A stretch of DNA of 58,289 bases, from NCBI GenBank assembly GCA_003216375.1, contig QCIZ01000010.1, forward strand, positions 1 to 58,289, given 5' to 3'. The stretch is from Prochlorococcus sp. AG-402-O21. GTDB taxonomy: Bacteria; Cyanobacteriota; Cyanobacteriia; PCC-6307; Cyanobiaceae. Every line of letters starts with the position of its first letter. Position 1 is the stretch's first letter. The position numbers and the translations under genes are program-made. The notes beneath the pieces were generated by a model, which was given only the letters and a program-made list of their open reading frames with translations, did no database searches and was not told the origin of the DNA. Below, one piece after another: positions 1-9,947 of this stretch.

Positions 1-1089
1 ATGGGAAGTAGTTTCGGAAAACTTTTTAGTATCAGCACCTTTGGCGAATCTCACGGTGGTGGCGTTGGTGTAATTATTGATGGATGTCCACCAAGGTTGG
101 AACTTGATATCAATGAAATACAAAATGATCTCAATAGAAGGAGACCAGGTCAAAGCAAAATCACTACTCCAAGAAACGAGAGTGATGAAGTTGAAATTCT
201 AAGTGGCCTTTTAGGGAACCAAACCTTAGGAACACCAATTGCCATGGTTGTAAGAAATAAAGATCATCGGCCTAAAGATTATTCTGAAATCAAAAAAACT
301 TTTAGACCATCTCACGCTGATGCTACTTATCAGAAAAAATATGGAATTCAAGCTTCAAGTGGAGGTGGAAGAGCATCAGCAAGAGAAACGATTGGTAGAG
401 TTGCTGCTGGTTCTGTTGCAAAGCAACTTCTCACCAAGTCCTCTGATACAGAAATACTCGCTTGGGTAAAGAGAATTCATGATATTGAAGCTGAAATTCA
501 ACCTAGCGAAGTAACTTTTGATGATATTGAGAAAAATATTGTTCGATGTCCAAATCAATCCGCTGCAGATTTAATGATTCAGAGAGTGGAGGCTTTTGGT
601 AAAGAAGGAGACTCTTGTGGCGGAGTAATAGAATGTGTTGTTCGAAATCCGCCAGTAGGCCTTGGCATGCCTGTTTTTGATAAGTTAGAGGCTGATTTAG
701 CTAAGGCATTAATGTCTTTGCCTGCTACTAAAGGTTTCGAGGTGGGCTCAGGTTTTGGAGGCACTTTTCTAAGAGGTAGTGAACATAATGATCCTTTTTT
801 GCCATCGGATTCTGATCAATTGAAAACTGCTACTAATAATTCAGGGGGCATTCAAGGAGGTATTTCTAATGGCGAGGATATAGTTTTGAGAGTTGGATTT
901 AAACCAACAGCAACAATTAGGAAAAGTCAAAAGACTATTGATGAAGATGGTAATGCTACAACTCTCAAGGCAACAGGAAGACATGATCCTTGTGTTTTGC
1001 CAAGGGCTGTTCCAATGGTTGAAGCAATGGTTGCATTAGTTTTAGCTGATCATCTACTTAGACAAGAAGGCCAATGTGCTGACTATTGA
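1..1089 (+). CDS. aroC: Chorismate synthase
   Basis: Converts 5-enolpyruvylshikimate-3-phosphate to chorismate, the last shared step of aromatic amino acid synthesis, using reduced FMN. The 362-residue length is normal for the family. The N-terminus carries the family signature [12 protein letters not shown], followed by RRRPGQSK around residue 47, the central [12 protein letters not shown] around 119, and [13 protein letters not shown] near the C-terminus. The ATG sits on the first base of the window and the protein begins as the family normally does, so the gene is probably complete, but its promoter is outside. It faces the eda-like gene tail to tail with a 35-bp gap and no obvious strong terminator. 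Confidence 0.97.
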   Translation: MGSSFGKLFSISTFGESHGGGVGVIIDGCPPRLELDINEIQNDLNRRRPGQSKITTPRNESDEVEILSGLLGNQTLGTPIAMVVRNKDHRPKDYSEIKKTFRPSHADATYQKKYGIQASSGGGRASARETIGRVAAGSVAKQLLTKSSDTEILAWVKRIHDIEAEIQPSEVTFDDIEKNIVRCPNQSAADLMIQRVEAFGKEGDSCGGVIECVVRNPPVGLGMPVFDKLEADLAKALMSLPATKGFEVGSGFGGTFLRGSEHNDPFLPSDSDQLKTATNNSGGIQGGISNGEDIVLRVGFKPTATIRKSQKTIDEDGNATTLKATGRHDPCVLPRAVPMVEAMVALVLADHLLRQEGQCADY

Positions 1090-1124
1090 TTAATTAATTA
1101 AGAATTGGTCTTTAGAATTGATTT

Positions 1125-1760
1125 TCAATAATCTTTTAGCCATATCTCTAGATCTTTATCAGGTATTTGATTTCGTAACTCTCTTCCAATAATCAATGCA
1201 TTGTATCCACTTATTAATAACTTGTTTAAATTTTTACTTTTAATTCCACCTGCACCAATAAAAAAAATATCTTTTTTTGTAAAGCCTTTTAATTCGTTTG
1301 TAAATTTAATTCCTAATTTTGATGCAGGATAAATTTTTACAATTTTATATCCTAGCTTGATTGCTTCTTTAAAATTTTCAATATTAGATATTCCTGGAAT
1401 TACTAATTGATTATGTTTTATGGCTTTGAGATGAATTTCTTTATTAAAAATAGGACTCATGGAATAATTTAGATCTAATGAAAGGATTGAATCTAAAGAT
1501 TGTTTCGATGAAATTGATGCAACACCAATATTAATTGTATTGAATTTTTTCTTTATTTCTAATATCAAATTTATCCATTCTGGATTTGAATCCCATCCTA
1601 TTTCAATATTGTTAATACCATAATTAGAAAGCTCATTGATTCTTAAAAATAAATCATCTCTTTTTTTTGATGTATTAAAAAAATTATATTCGAGTCTGAT
1701 TACAACTATTAGAGGTTGTATCTTAAGAGATCTTATTAAATTATTTTGCTTAACTTCCAA
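1125..1760 (-). CDS. eda: KDPG aldolase-like protein (Entner-Doudoroff)
   Basis: A 211-residue TIM-barrel protein of the KDPG/KHG aldolase family, which splits 2-keto-3-deoxy-6-phosphogluconate to pyruvate and glyceraldehyde 3-phosphate. Visible landmarks are IEIGWDS (E53 aligns with the usual catalytic Glu), VKIYPAS (K142 as the Schiff-base lysine) and the phosphate-loop-like FIGAGGIKS near 168-174. The usual LRT after the glutamate is replaced by WDS, and GAGTV is replaced by GVASI, so the active site is divergent. It lies 16 bp after ftsH on the same strand and is probably the last gene of a sat-ftsH-eda run. The function is inferred from fold motifs; another class I aldolase activity is possible. 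Confidence 0.75.
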   Translation of the reverse strand: MEVKQNNLIRSLKIQPLIVVIRLEYNFFNTSKKRDDLFLRINELSNYGINNIEIGWDSNPEWINLILEIKKKFNTINIGVASISSKQSLDSILSLDLNYSMSPIFNKEIHLKAIKHNQLVIPGISNIENFKEAIKLGYKIVKIYPASKLGIKFTNELKGFTKKDIFFIGAGGIKSKNLNKLLISGYNALIIGRELRNQIPDKDLEIWLKDY

Positions 1761-1776
1761 AAACTATATTTTTACA

Positions 1777-3624
1777 CTAAGCATACTCAGCAACTTTAAC
1801 TTCATGGCGAATCAATAAATCTTGGAATTCAAGAGAATCAACTGTCTCAGTTTCCATAAGCATTGCGGTTAACTCTTCAAGTACTTGACGGTTGTCGTTT
1901 AAAGCTTTTTTAGCTCTTTTGTATGCAATTTCAACAAGAATTGAGACTTCTGAATCAATAGTTGCAGCTGTATCTTCAGAAAAATCTCTTTCTGCAGAAA
2001 TGTCTCTACCAAGGAACATACCCCCTTGTGATCGCCCTAGAGCTACAGGACCTAACTTGTCACTCATGCCAAATTTGGTAATCATTTGCCTGGCAACTGA
2101 AGCTACTTGCTTAAGATCATTTGATGCTCCAGTAGTTACTTCATCTTCTCCATAAATAATTTCCTCTGCAACTCTTCCTCCAAGAGCAACAGCCATTTGA
2201 TTTTGAAGGTAAGACCTTGAATAAAGACCAGATTCCATTCTTTCTTCACTAGGCGTGAAAAAAGTTAATCCTCCAGCTTGTCCTCTTGGAATGATTGAGA
2301 TCTTTTGTACAGGGTCATAATCTGGCATTACAGCGCCAACTACGGCATGGCCAGCTTCGTGATAAGCAACTAGCCTTTTACGCTTTTCACTCATGACAGT
2401 GTCTTTCTTCTCGGGACCAACCATAATTCTTTCAATTGCAGCACCTATTTCTTCATTACTGACCTCTGTTAATTCTCTTCTAGCAGCTAATATCGCAGCT
2501 TCATTTAATAGATTTGCTAAATCTGCCCCTGTAAAACCAGGTGTTCTTCTTGCTACTTGATCAAGATCAACTCCCTTTGAAAGGGTTTTACTTCTTGCAT
2601 GAACTTTGAGTATTTGCAATCTACCTGAGTAATCAGGTCTATCTACTGTTACTTGCCTGTCAAATCTTCCTGGTCTCATGAGTGCTGAGTCGAGCACGTC
2701 AGGTCTATTAGTTGCGGCAACAATAATTATTCCTGAATTTCCTTCAAATCCATCCATTTCAGTTAGTAGCTGGTTGAGTGTTTGTTCTCTTTCATCATTT
2801 CCTCCTCCAAGCCCAGCTCCACGTTGACGACCTACCGCATCTATTTCATCAATAAAAACTATACAGGGAGCATTCTTTTTAGCTTGTTCAAAAAGATCTC
2901 TAACTCTGCTAGCACCAACTCCAACAAACATTTCTACAAACTCAGAACCAGATATAGAAAAGAAAGGAACTGAAGCTTCACCTGCCACGGCTTTAGCAAG
3001 TAATGTTTTACCTGTACCTGGAGGACCAACTAATAAAACACCTTTAGGAATTTTTGCCCCAACAGCTGTAAAGCGATCAGGATTTTTTAAAAAATCCACA
3101 ACTTCAGTAAGTTCAAGCTTTGCTCCTTCAATACCAGCGACGTCTCCAAAAGTTATTTTGGTTTCTGACTCCATTTGAAGCCTTGCTTTACTCTTACCAA
3201 AATTCATTGCTGGATTTCCACCCCCGCCAGAGCCAGCTCTTCTGAATAGGAAGAATAGACCTCCCAATAAAAGTATTGGGAAAATCAGGCTACTAGCAGC
3301 TTGTTGAAGTGGATTTGATTGAGTAGTTGGTTGTACAGCAATATCAACGTCATTATCAGTTAATAGTTGAAGTAATTCTTGATCTGGAGCCAAGTTAACT
3401 AAAGCTCGGTTCCCATCACTTTCAACAATTTGAGCTGTACCTTTGTCTGGAGATATGAGAACCCTGCTGACCTGTCTCTCTTGAACAGCTTCTATGAAGT
3501 CACTATACCTAAGTGTCCTAGATGCTTTCGTTGGACTTGGCTTATCGAAAAAAGCACTTCCGACAAAAATTACTACAACGACAATTAGTACATAAAGACC
3601 AATGTTTCTCCAGCGTTTGTTCAT
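1777..3624 (-). CDS. ftsH: ATP-dependent zinc metalloprotease FtsH
   Basis: A membrane-anchored AAA+ protease of 615 residues. In thylakoids, FtsH complexes degrade damaged D1 during PSII repair. Order of parts: TM helix about 9-24, lumenal/periplasmic domain, TM helix about 113-128, a Gly-rich linker, Walker A GPPGTGKT at 200-207, Walker B FIDEID at 257-262, the SRH region ATNRPDVLD about 304, and the zinc site HEAGH at 422-426. All catalytic motifs are intact. It lies between sat (42 bp upstream) and the eda-like gene (16 bp downstream) on the same strand. Cyanobacteria have four FtsH paralogues; which one this is cannot be settled from the sequence alone. Confidence 0.97.
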   Translation of the reverse strand: MNKRWRNIGLYVLIVVVVIFVGSAFFDKPSPTKASRTLRYSDFIEAVQERQVSRVLISPDKGTAQIVESDGNRALVNLAPDQELLQLLTDNDVDIAVQPTTQSNPLQQAASSLIFPILLLGGLFFLFRRAGSGGGGNPAMNFGKSKARLQMESETKITFGDVAGIEGAKLELTEVVDFLKNPDRFTAVGAKIPKGVLLVGPPGTGKTLLAKAVAGEASVPFFSISGSEFVEMFVGVGASRVRDLFEQAKKNAPCIVFIDEIDAVGRQRGAGLGGGNDEREQTLNQLLTEMDGFEGNSGIIIVAATNRPDVLDSALMRPGRFDRQVTVDRPDYSGRLQILKVHARSKTLSKGVDLDQVARRTPGFTGADLANLLNEAAILAARRELTEVSNEEIGAAIERIMVGPEKKDTVMSEKRKRLVAYHEAGHAVVGAVMPDYDPVQKISIIPRGQAGGLTFFTPSEERMESGLYSRSYLQNQMAVALGGRVAEEIIYGEDEVTTGASNDLKQVASVARQMITKFGMSDKLGPVALGRSQGGMFLGRDISAERDFSEDTAATIDSEVSILVEIAYKRAKKALNDNRQVLEELTAMLMETETVDSLEFQDLLIRHEVKVAEYA

Positions 3625-3666
3625 GTTTATCTATATCTACTTAGAGTTTAATAGGATTAGGTCCAA

Positions 3667-4839
3667 CTATGCGGCTCTTAGTACATCAACGACGCTTTTA
3701 AATGCAAACCATTCAGGAATTTCTTCTCCACTTCTAAGCATTTTCCTGAATTGAGTGCCGCTTAATTTTTTTATGTGCAATCCTTTTTCTTTAGCATAAT
3801 CAGCGGTTACATAGCCTTCCTCTTCTGTATATACTAGATTTAAAGATGGAACTGTTTGCATTCCTAATTCTTCGCAGCACTCGTTTGCAAAATTCTGAGC
3901 ATCATATGGACCATAAAAATCTTCTCCGCTGAGAGAGGACTTAGAGCCTGCCATGTCTCTTCCAATAATGAAATGAGTGCATCCATAATTTCTCCTGATA
4001 ATCATGTGTTGAAGAGCTTCTCTTGGACCAGCCATATGCATTGAATAAGGAAGATATGACCACCTGATTTTTGGATTATTAACTTCAGAGGCAAGTTTTT
4101 CATAAGTTTGAAACCTTACTGATCCAGGTATGTCATCTTCTTGAGTTGGTCCACAAGTTGGATGAACAAGAACAACACCATTTTTACTAACATTATTCGC
4201 TTCTAAGGCTCTTGTGAAAAGCTCATAATGGGCTCTATGAATTGGATTCCTGCACTGAAATGCAACTACATCTTCTCCAGGAGGAAGATTTTCTCTTACT
4301 TGAGAAGGAGTTTGGCAGGTAAAAACTCTTTTAGGTAGTTCTAGACCTTTGATTGATCCCCCTAAATAATATTTTTTCCGCTCCATAGAGATCATTCTGA
4401 CTGCAGGATGCTCTAAGGAAGTTGTTCCGTAGCAATATTTGGCTTCAATCACCTTGTTAGGTGTCCATTTTTCTTTTACTTCTAAAATTGCTAGTTCTTG
4501 ATCTTTATATTTGAGTAAAACTGAATCTCCTGGGTTTATGTCTTCTCTATCTGTATCCATAACAATTGGTAGACCAAACAGTAAACCAGATTCGATTCGA
4601 TTTTCTTTAACAACTGAGTTATAATTTTTTTCACTCATGAACCCATCCAAAGGAGAAAAAGCACCTATCAAAAGAAGTTCAATATCACAGGCATTTCTGT
4701 CAGAACAATTTAATGTTTTAAAAGAATTTTTTTTCAACTCTTTTGCTTCTTGATCAGATGCCATAAGGTTTATAAGTTCTCCACCATAAGGTTTGATCAA
4801 ACCTTCGATATTTTTTTTAGAACTTTGCTTGCTAGTCAT
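3667..4839 (-). CDS. sat: ATP sulfurylase (sulfate adenylyltransferase)
   Basis: Activates sulfate with ATP to adenosine 5'-phosphosulfate, the entry step of assimilatory sulfate reduction. The 390-residue protein has the Sat/Met3-type layout: a PUA-like N-terminal domain, then the catalytic domain with RNPIHRAHYEL (equivalent of the nucleotide-binding RNPxHxxH) near 198, HPTCGP about 227, and GRDMAG about 294, where the family usually has GRDHAG. There is no C-terminal APS-kinase domain. It heads the minus-strand run leading into ftsH. The gap to psbO downstream of its start holds the psbO terminator. Confidence 0.95.
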   Translation of the reverse strand: MTSKQSSKKNIEGLIKPYGGELINLMASDQEAKELKKNSFKTLNCSDRNACDIELLLIGAFSPLDGFMSEKNYNSVVKENRIESGLLFGLPIVMDTDREDINPGDSVLLKYKDQELAILEVKEKWTPNKVIEAKYCYGTTSLEHPAVRMISMERKKYYLGGSIKGLELPKRVFTCQTPSQVRENLPPGEDVVAFQCRNPIHRAHYELFTRALEANNVSKNGVVLVHPTCGPTQEDDIPGSVRFQTYEKLASEVNNPKIRWSYLPYSMHMAGPREALQHMIIRRNYGCTHFIIGRDMAGSKSSLSGEDFYGPYDAQNFANECCEELGMQTVPSLNLVYTEEEGYVTADYAKEKGLHIKKLSGTQFRKMLRSGEEIPEWFAFKSVVDVLRAA

Positions 4840-4911
4840 TTTCCCTTGAAGTAACCCGGCAAATTCTCCCAGATAAAGGGCCCATATTTAAGAAATTGTT
4901 TTCATTCAATT

Positions 4912-4946
4912 CAGCACAAAAAAAAAGAGGGTTTTAACCCCCTTTT
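4912..4946 (-). terminator. Rho-independent terminator of psbO
   Basis: Reading the minus strand just past the psbO stop codon, GGGGGTT and AACCCTC can pair, with flanking A's against U's, and a run of nine T's follows. This is the classic shape of an intrinsic terminator and fits a highly expressed gene. It ends psbO before sat begins. Confidence 0.8.
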
Positions 4947-4971
4947 TGATTTGATTAGGATGATTATATTC

Positions 4972-5775
4972 CTAGCCTTTGCGACCATAGAAAATACCTT
5001 TGATTTTGATATCAACAGGATCTTTTGATCCAAGGTCATTATCTGAAGGCTGGATAGCAACAAATTGCCCGCCAAATTCTTCAGTGTCAGCATCCACACT
5101 ATCGACAGTAAGTGTTATTTCACCTTTACCGCCAAGATCATCTTTAACATTTTCTCTTGCAAGATCCTCATCATCACCACCACGAGCAATGAGAGCTTGA
5201 GCATATTCAACACCAGTTGATTTAGCGCGACTCTTTGGATCAAGAAAGTCTGCAGATCTATAACTTGGTGTTGTTGTAGGACCTGAAAATTCAGCTCCTG
5301 GTTCAATTGATTTTCCTTTTTTGGATTCAGCAACCATCTCTTTAACAGAGAAAGCAAAAGGAAACTCCTCTCCATTTGGAGCTAGAACTGTAATTAGAGA
5401 GAAGTCAATACCACCTTTTTCGGTGAATTTACCACCGGAAAGATCACCATAAACTTCATCAAGACTTGTATTGAAGCGAGGACTGATAATTTTTGCTATT
5501 GCAAAATCAGATTTATTTCGCTTGTTACCTGGAAGTTTTACTGAAACTTCTGTTGGCTGAAGGCATAAGCTTTTGAATTGGCCATCAGCATTAATAGAAC
5601 CCGATGACCCCGCTGGTAAAACAGTGCAAGCATCAGCTTGGCCAGTATTAACAACATTGCCAAAACGAGCATTACCTTGCTCGCGCCCTTTTAAAGCTGC
5701 AGATGCGCTTGATGGGAGAGTTGTAAAGGTGAGACAAAAAGCCAGCATCAAAGCCAGCAGAGGACGAAATCGCAT
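4972..5775 (-). CDS. psbO: Photosystem II manganese-stabilizing protein PsbO
   Basis: The 33-kDa extrinsic lumenal subunit that stabilizes the Mn4CaO5 cluster of the oxygen-evolving complex. The 267-residue precursor starts MRFRPLLALMLAFCLT and has a typical Sec signal peptide ending at about SSASA (residue 26). The mature protein keeps the conserved disulfide pair, with Cys in DACTVLPAG and in LCLQPTEV. The motifs KEMVAESKKGKS and GRGGDDEDL-like (here ARGGDDEDL) match PsbO. It is monocistronic: a strong terminator follows the stop and a leader with several hairpins precedes the start. Confidence 0.96.
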   Translation of the reverse strand: MRFRPLLALMLAFCLTFTTLPSSASAALKGREQGNARFGNVVNTGQADACTVLPAGSSGSINADGQFKSLCLQPTEVSVKLPGNKRNKSDFAIAKIISPRFNTSLDEVYGDLSGGKFTEKGGIDFSLITVLAPNGEEFPFAFSVKEMVAESKKGKSIEPGAEFSGPTTTPSYRSADFLDPKSRAKSTGVEYAQALIARGGDDEDLARENVKDDLGGKGEITLTVDSVDADTEEFGGQFVAIQPSDNDLGSKDPVDIKIKGIFYGRKG

Positions 5776-5792
5776 GAGAGGGCTAGATGACT

Positions 5793-5866
5793 GCGGTCGA
5801 AACCGCCCAATTAATTCAGTTGGGATATTACAGGTATCAAATACTTCTTATCACAAGCATTTGATA
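5793..5866 (-). promoter_or_regulatory. Structured leader or promoter region of psbO with three hairpins
   Basis: Three inverted repeats lie just upstream of the psbO ATG. At 5793-5806 the minus strand reads GCGGT-TTCG-ACCGC, a UUCG tetraloop hairpin ending 17 nt before the start codon. At 5806-5824 it reads CCCAA-N9-TTGGG. At 5835-5866 there are perfect 8-bp arms TATCAAAT and ATTTGATA, extended inward by AAG/CTT past one mismatch. If transcribed these form a stem-loop array; the outermost pair could instead be an operator. I do not recognise a known riboswitch. Confidence 0.5.
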
Positions 5867-6000
5867 GCTCTATACAACCCGTAGCTTTTGCTTTGTTGGA
5901 TTTACCACCTCGATTTCCTTGAAAACCTAATGATAGCAGTCTTTTTTAGGGTTTAGACTCCAATTTAAAAAAAAAACGAATACGAAAAATATCTATAAAT

Positions 6001-7257
6001 TTACGATTTGAGATTTCGAATTTCATCCAAAAGTTGATGAGATATTGAAAGTTTTGTTGAGAAAGATAAGTTTTTGACCATTTTTTTTGGCCCCAACAAA
6101 AAGCCACTGTTGAAGTTTTTATCAAATCCTTGCCCAGCTCTGTCAATGGGATTGGCCATGAGAAGGTCACAACCTTTTAAAACTCTTTTTTTCTCTCCTT
6201 TTTCAATGATTTCATTATCACTTCCTGTTTCAGCAGCAAAACCTAGAAAAATTTGATTTTCTAATTTTTTTCTAGTTTGATTTTTTATTAGGTCTGTGGT
6301 CATTTCTAAATCATCAAAAATGGACTTTATAAAAAATTCTTTAGAGATTTTTTCCTTGCTTGGACTATTTTTTTTGAAATCTGATACTGCTGCAGTCATT
6401 ACAATGACTTGAGCAGATGGTTGTAAATCGTCAATTTTTTCTCCCATTTCATTTGAGGTCCTAACTGAATAAGTATTAAGTCCCTCTAGAAGATCTTCTT
6501 GAACACTTATTGGGCCATGCACTAAATCAACATCTGCACCTCTTAATTTTGCAGCTTGAGATATAAAAACCCCCATCCTTCCGCTACTTCGATTTGTTAA
6601 TTGTCTTGCAGCATCAAGGTCTTCGACGGTGGGACCAGCTGATACAAGAAATCTTATGCCTTTTAGATCTTTGGTAAGAAATTTATTTTTTTCATGGAAA
6701 ATAAATGCACTTTCAGAGGCCAATTCAATAATGTCCAAATTGACCATTTTCCCATCACCAAATCTGTCGCAAGCTAAAAGTCCCTCAGAAGGTTCAAGAC
6801 TAATAATTTGGTCATTAGTTTTTGTGTGGTTCCAATTCTTCTTTACTGATTGATTTGACCACATTGAAGTGTTCATTGCAGGCGCAATAACGATTTGTGA
6901 TTGAGCGGCTAAGAGAATGCTTGCTAAAAGTCCATCGGCATTTCCACTAGTAAATTTGGATAGAGATGTTGCACTCATAGGTGCAACAATAATTAGTTCA
7001 GCCCATTCAGCCAAAGCAATATGCAAAGGCTTCGTTTGAGAGTCTTCCCACTGATCTTTATCTTGATAACATTTATTTCTGCTTAAAGTAGATAAAGATA
7101 AGGGACTTACTAATTTTGCTGCGCTCTGAGTTATGACGCATCTGACCTCTACCCCAGCTTTGATTAGGCGACTAACCAGAATTGGAGCTTTTACAGCTGC
7201 AATACTACCTGTAACAGCAACTAATATTTTTTTCCCAGATAAAGTTGAATTATTCAT
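6001..7257 (-). CDS. coaBC: Bifunctional phosphopantothenoylcysteine decarboxylase/synthase
   Basis: Carries two consecutive steps of coenzyme A synthesis: CoaB joins cysteine to 4'-phosphopantothenate and CoaC decarboxylates the product using FMN. The 418 residues show the flavoprotein start GKKILVAVTGSIAAVKAP, the CoaC substrate motif PAMNTSMW near 125, the CoaB entry SAGPTVEDLD followed by TNRSSGRMG near 220, MTAAVSDF near 290, and FLGFAAET. The usual AND of CoaB is ANPID here. A 225-bp gap separates its stop from the psbO start and holds psbO's promoter. CoaBC is essential in most bacteria. Confidence 0.93.
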   Translation of the reverse strand: MNNSTLSGKKILVAVTGSIAAVKAPILVSRLIKAGVEVRCVITQSAAKLVSPLSLSTLSRNKCYQDKDQWEDSQTKPLHIALAEWAELIIVAPMSATSLSKFTSGNADGLLASILLAAQSQIVIAPAMNTSMWSNQSVKKNWNHTKTNDQIISLEPSEGLLACDRFGDGKMVNLDIIELASESAFIFHEKNKFLTKDLKGIRFLVSAGPTVEDLDAARQLTNRSSGRMGVFISQAAKLRGADVDLVHGPISVQEDLLEGLNTYSVRTSNEMGEKIDDLQPSAQVIVMTAAVSDFKKNSPSKEKISKEFFIKSIFDDLEMTTDLIKNQTRKKLENQIFLGFAAETGSDNEIIEKGEKKRVLKGCDLLMANPIDRAGQGFDKNFNSGFLLGPKKMVKNLSFSTKLSISHQLLDEIRNLKS

Positions 7258-7462
7258 GATATTTAGATTTTATCTCAAATAGACCTTCAAAAGATATTTT
7301 TCAAATTTTAAATAATGCATATTTTTCATATTGAAGGAGACTTGATTTTTTATATCTTGATTGAAAATGATTTTTTGCTTTATAGGATCTTTCATTTATT
7401 ATGCTTATGTTAGAGGATTTGCTAATGAAAAAATCTAAATTAATTTTTTATCTTTGTTTCTT

Positions 7463-7804
7463 ATGCCTTTAAGAATTCAGAAAACAGTTTTATATAAATC
7501 ATCTGCAAAGATTGTTGATAGGTTAGCAAATTGGGCTGCAAATCCTTGGAGAAGATATTCATTGTTAGTAATTATTTTTCTGATAGGTTTTTTGCTAGGT
7601 AGTTCTCTAGGTATGATAAATGGTGTTCTAGCTTTGATGGATCCAGTTGGGGCATTTATTGTATTAATATTTTTGGAAATATTAATTAAAGCTAGATTTG
7701 TTTTTTTAAAGTCAAAAAAACCAAAAATTCTTATTTTAGTCTTTGATATGTTTAGAATAGGTTTATCATATGGCCTTTTTTCAGAGGGATTGAAACTATT
7801 ATAA
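7463..7804 (+). CDS. Ycf20-like (DUF565) membrane protein
   Basis: A small membrane protein of the DUF565/Ycf20 family, found in cyanobacteria and plastids; plant relatives have been linked to non-photochemical quenching, though its biochemical role is unknown. Visible are the family core NPWRRYSLLVIIFLIGFLLG, a second hydrophobic helix around MDPVGAFIVLIFLEILI, and a short C-terminal helix. Two starts compete: TTG at 7454 (116 aa) and ATG at 7463 (113 aa); neither has a good Shine-Dalgarno. A short ORF with a good ribosome site overlaps this start (see findings), so translation may be coupled. Confidence 0.75.
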   Translation: MPLRIQKTVLYKSSAKIVDRLANWAANPWRRYSLLVIIFLIGFLLGSSLGMINGVLALMDPVGAFIVLIFLEILIKARFVFLKSKKPKILILVFDMFRIGLSYGLFSEGLKLL

Positions 7805-7810
7805 ATATAA

Positions 7811-8830
7811 TTAATTATTTTTACTCAAGCCTAGTAAATAAAGCAAAGCCATTCTAGTAGGAATGCCATTCTCGACTTGTTTGCTTATAAGATTGATTGA
7901 AGTATCTTCAACTAATTGACTGCTTATTTCTATGCCTCTATTTACTGGCCCAGGATGTAGAACAGGAACTTTCTTTTCACACCATTTTAAACTTTCATGT
8001 GTTATTCCATATTGTGCAAAATAACTATCAAGATCTGTAATCATATTTTGCTTCATTCTCTCTTTTTGTAATCGAAGTGTCATAACAGCATCACTATTTT
8101 TTAATGCATCTTTTAGCGATCTTTCTATGAAAACAGCACCTCTTTTGTCAATGGGATCAAATTTTTGCCCTGGCGGAGGATTGAGAACAAAATCAACAAA
8201 TTCCTCTGGAAGTAGACTTTGAGGTCCACATAGTGTTACCTCGGCTCCACATGCGGTTAGTGCCCAAAGGTTGGATCTGGCAACTCTAGAATGAAGAATA
8301 TCTCCAACTAATGTGATCTTTTTATTTAAAAGACTATTCGTAGTTGCTTCATTTGGATTAAAGAAATTAGCCAGTGTAAATAAATCCAAAAGTCCTTGAC
8401 TTGGATGACTATGAAATCCATCCCCTGCATTAAGAATGGATGTATTGATGTTATTTATGTCTACGTAATTAGCTAACTCTGCGGGGACATTTGTTGACTC
8501 ATGCCTGATTACTAAAATATCGGCCCCCATTGAGATGTATGTGAGGATAGTGTCTAAAGGTGTCTCTCCTTTACTTAGAGAACTTGTTGATACAGAAAAA
8601 TTCTGAACATCAGCAGATAGTCTCTTTGCTGCAAGTTCAAAGCTAGTTCGTGTTCTTGTACTTGGTTCAAAAAACAAGTTGGTAACCAGTCGTCCTTGAA
8701 GCGCGGGAAGTTTTCTAGAACTTGATTTATGGACATCTTTAAATCTTTTTGTTAGGTCTAAAACTGTGTTGTAATCCTCCAAAGAAAAAGTAGATAGATC
8801 AAGAATGTGATTATGTTTCCAATTATTCAT
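7811..8830 (-). CDS. pyrB: Aspartate carbamoyltransferase catalytic subunit
   Basis: Catalyses carbamoyl phosphate plus aspartate to carbamoyl aspartate, the committed step of pyrimidine synthesis. The 339 residues include the carbamoyl-phosphate motif [14 protein letters not shown] near 56, HPSQGLLDL near 141, and [10 protein letters not shown] near 293. Its start overlaps the stop of the upstream mpg gene by 4 bp, so the two are probably translated together. No pyrI regulatory subunit gene is nearby. The 3' end nearly touches the ycf20-like gene coming from the other side. Confidence 0.96.
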   Translation of the reverse strand: MNNWKHNHILDLSTFSLEDYNTVLDLTKRFKDVHKSSSRKLPALQGRLVTNLFFEPSTRTRTSFELAAKRLSADVQNFSVSTSSLSKGETPLDTILTYISMGADILVIRHESTNVPAELANYVDINNINTSILNAGDGFHSHPSQGLLDLFTLANFFNPNEATTNSLLNKKITLVGDILHSRVARSNLWALTACGAEVTLCGPQSLLPEEFVDFVLNPPPGQKFDPIDKRGAVFIERSLKDALKNSDAVMTLRLQKERMKQNMITDLDSYFAQYGITHESLKWCEKKVPVLHPGPVNRGIEISSQLVEDTSINLISKQVENGIPTRMALLYLLGLSKNN

Positions 8831-9459
8831 AATCCCTCAAAGGTGGATGGTGACCAACACTTATTTTTTGGAGGAATTCGATCTCCTTTAGCCCTTTTGC
8901 TAACACTTCTACTACTTTTAAGGTACCAACGCCAAGGTATATCTTTAGCTTGCGAAATGCCAATTCTTGTGGTCTGAACAATATTTCCCATTCCCATTAA
9001 AATTTTCCCCTCTTTTAACCAAAAATCATTTGCAGGAGATAAGGGTAAATTGTCAAAATTCCTATTTAATCCAAATCTTTTTGCTAATAACCCTGGCCCA
9101 GAAGCAATTCTCTCGTTTTCTCCTTTTATTGCTATCGATCGAAGAAGTACACCATTTGCCCAATTTTTTTTCCCGGTAACAATATTTACGCAACTATTAA
9201 TACCGTATGAAAGGTAGATGTATAAATTACCAGGTTCACCAAAAAGGGTTTCATTCCTTTGAGTTCTACCTGAGAAGCCATGGCATGATGCTTCTTCTTG
9301 AGAATAAGCCTCAGTTTCAACAATTACACCAACAAGAAAGCTGCTTTTTGAGATGCGCTTAATTAAAGAGCAGCCAATTAAGTTAGGAGCGACCAAATGA
9401 GATGGCCTTGAGAAGAATTCTTTTGTAAGAAGTGAGATTTGCTTGCCATTTCTTTTCAA
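8827..9459 (-). CDS. mpg: 3-methyladenine DNA glycosylase (AAG/MPG family)
   Basis: Removes alkylated and deaminated purines at the start of base-excision repair. The 210-residue protein has the AAG fold signature: [13 protein letters not shown]-like start ([10 protein letters not shown]), [24 protein letters not shown] with the catalytic Glu of the ETEAY motif, [17 protein letters not shown], and [11 protein letters not shown]. The length fits the family. A 4-bp overlap links it to pyrB. The 191-bp gap upstream is shared with the divergent gatC and shows no clear site. Confidence 0.93.
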   Translation of the reverse strand: MKRNGKQISLLTKEFFSRPSHLVAPNLIGCSLIKRISKSSFLVGVIVETEAYSQEEASCHGFSGRTQRNETLFGEPGNLYIYLSYGINSCVNIVTGKKNWANGVLLRSIAIKGENERIASGPGLLAKRFGLNRNFDNLPLSPANDFWLKEGKILMGMGNIVQTTRIGISQAKDIPWRWYLKSSRSVSKRAKGDRIPPKNKCWSPSTFEGL

Positions 9460-9650
9460 TCCATATTAATACTTCATAATAAATTTCTCTATCTTGATGA
9501 TCAATCTATCAACACTTAGGATTTCGTAAAAGGCATTAAGATGGCATCATGCTAAATTAACTTATTTTTTCTAGAGGAAAGCGCTAGATTTTTAACTAAT
9601 AAAGCCTCCTTCTCATTATCTAATTATTTTTTTAATTTTCTAATATAAAA

Positions 9651-9938
9651 ATGACTAAAATTTCCTCATCTGATGTTCGTAAGGTCGCAAAGTTAGCTCG
9701 TTTAGAACTTCCAGAGGATCAAATAGAAACTTATACAGAGCAACTCGAAGAAATACTTTCATATGTTGATCAACTTCAAGAAATAGATACTGAAAACATC
9801 CCTCCAACTACTAGAGCTGTTGAGGTAGTTAATGCAATGAGAGAGGATATAGTTAAAGTTAATTGTTCAAGAGAAGATCTTCTTAATCAAGCACCTCATA
9901 GGGAAGGTGATTTTTTTAGAGTTCCAAAAATACTTTAA
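9651..9938 (+). CDS. gatC: Aspartyl/glutamyl-tRNA amidotransferase subunit C
   Basis: Small subunit of the GatCAB amidotransferase, which converts Glu-tRNA(Gln), and in many bacteria Asp-tRNA(Asn), to the amidated forms. The 95 residues match GatC throughout: [20 protein letters not shown], then [20 protein letters not shown], and the C-terminal MREDIV and [15 protein letters not shown]. GatA and GatB are not in this window, as is usual for cyanobacteria, where the three genes are scattered. It ends 9 bp before the convergent crtR stop. Confidence 0.95.
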   Translation: MTKISSSDVRKVAKLARLELPEDQIETYTEQLEEILSYVDQLQEIDTENIPPTTRAVEVVNAMREDIVKVNCSREDLLNQAPHREGDFFRVPKIL

Positions 9939-9947
9939 ATTTAGTAA

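Noticed and set aside
7270-7395. Minus-strand 41-codon frame upstream of coaBC
   Set aside because: AT-driven composition, no family resemblance and no convincing ribosome site.
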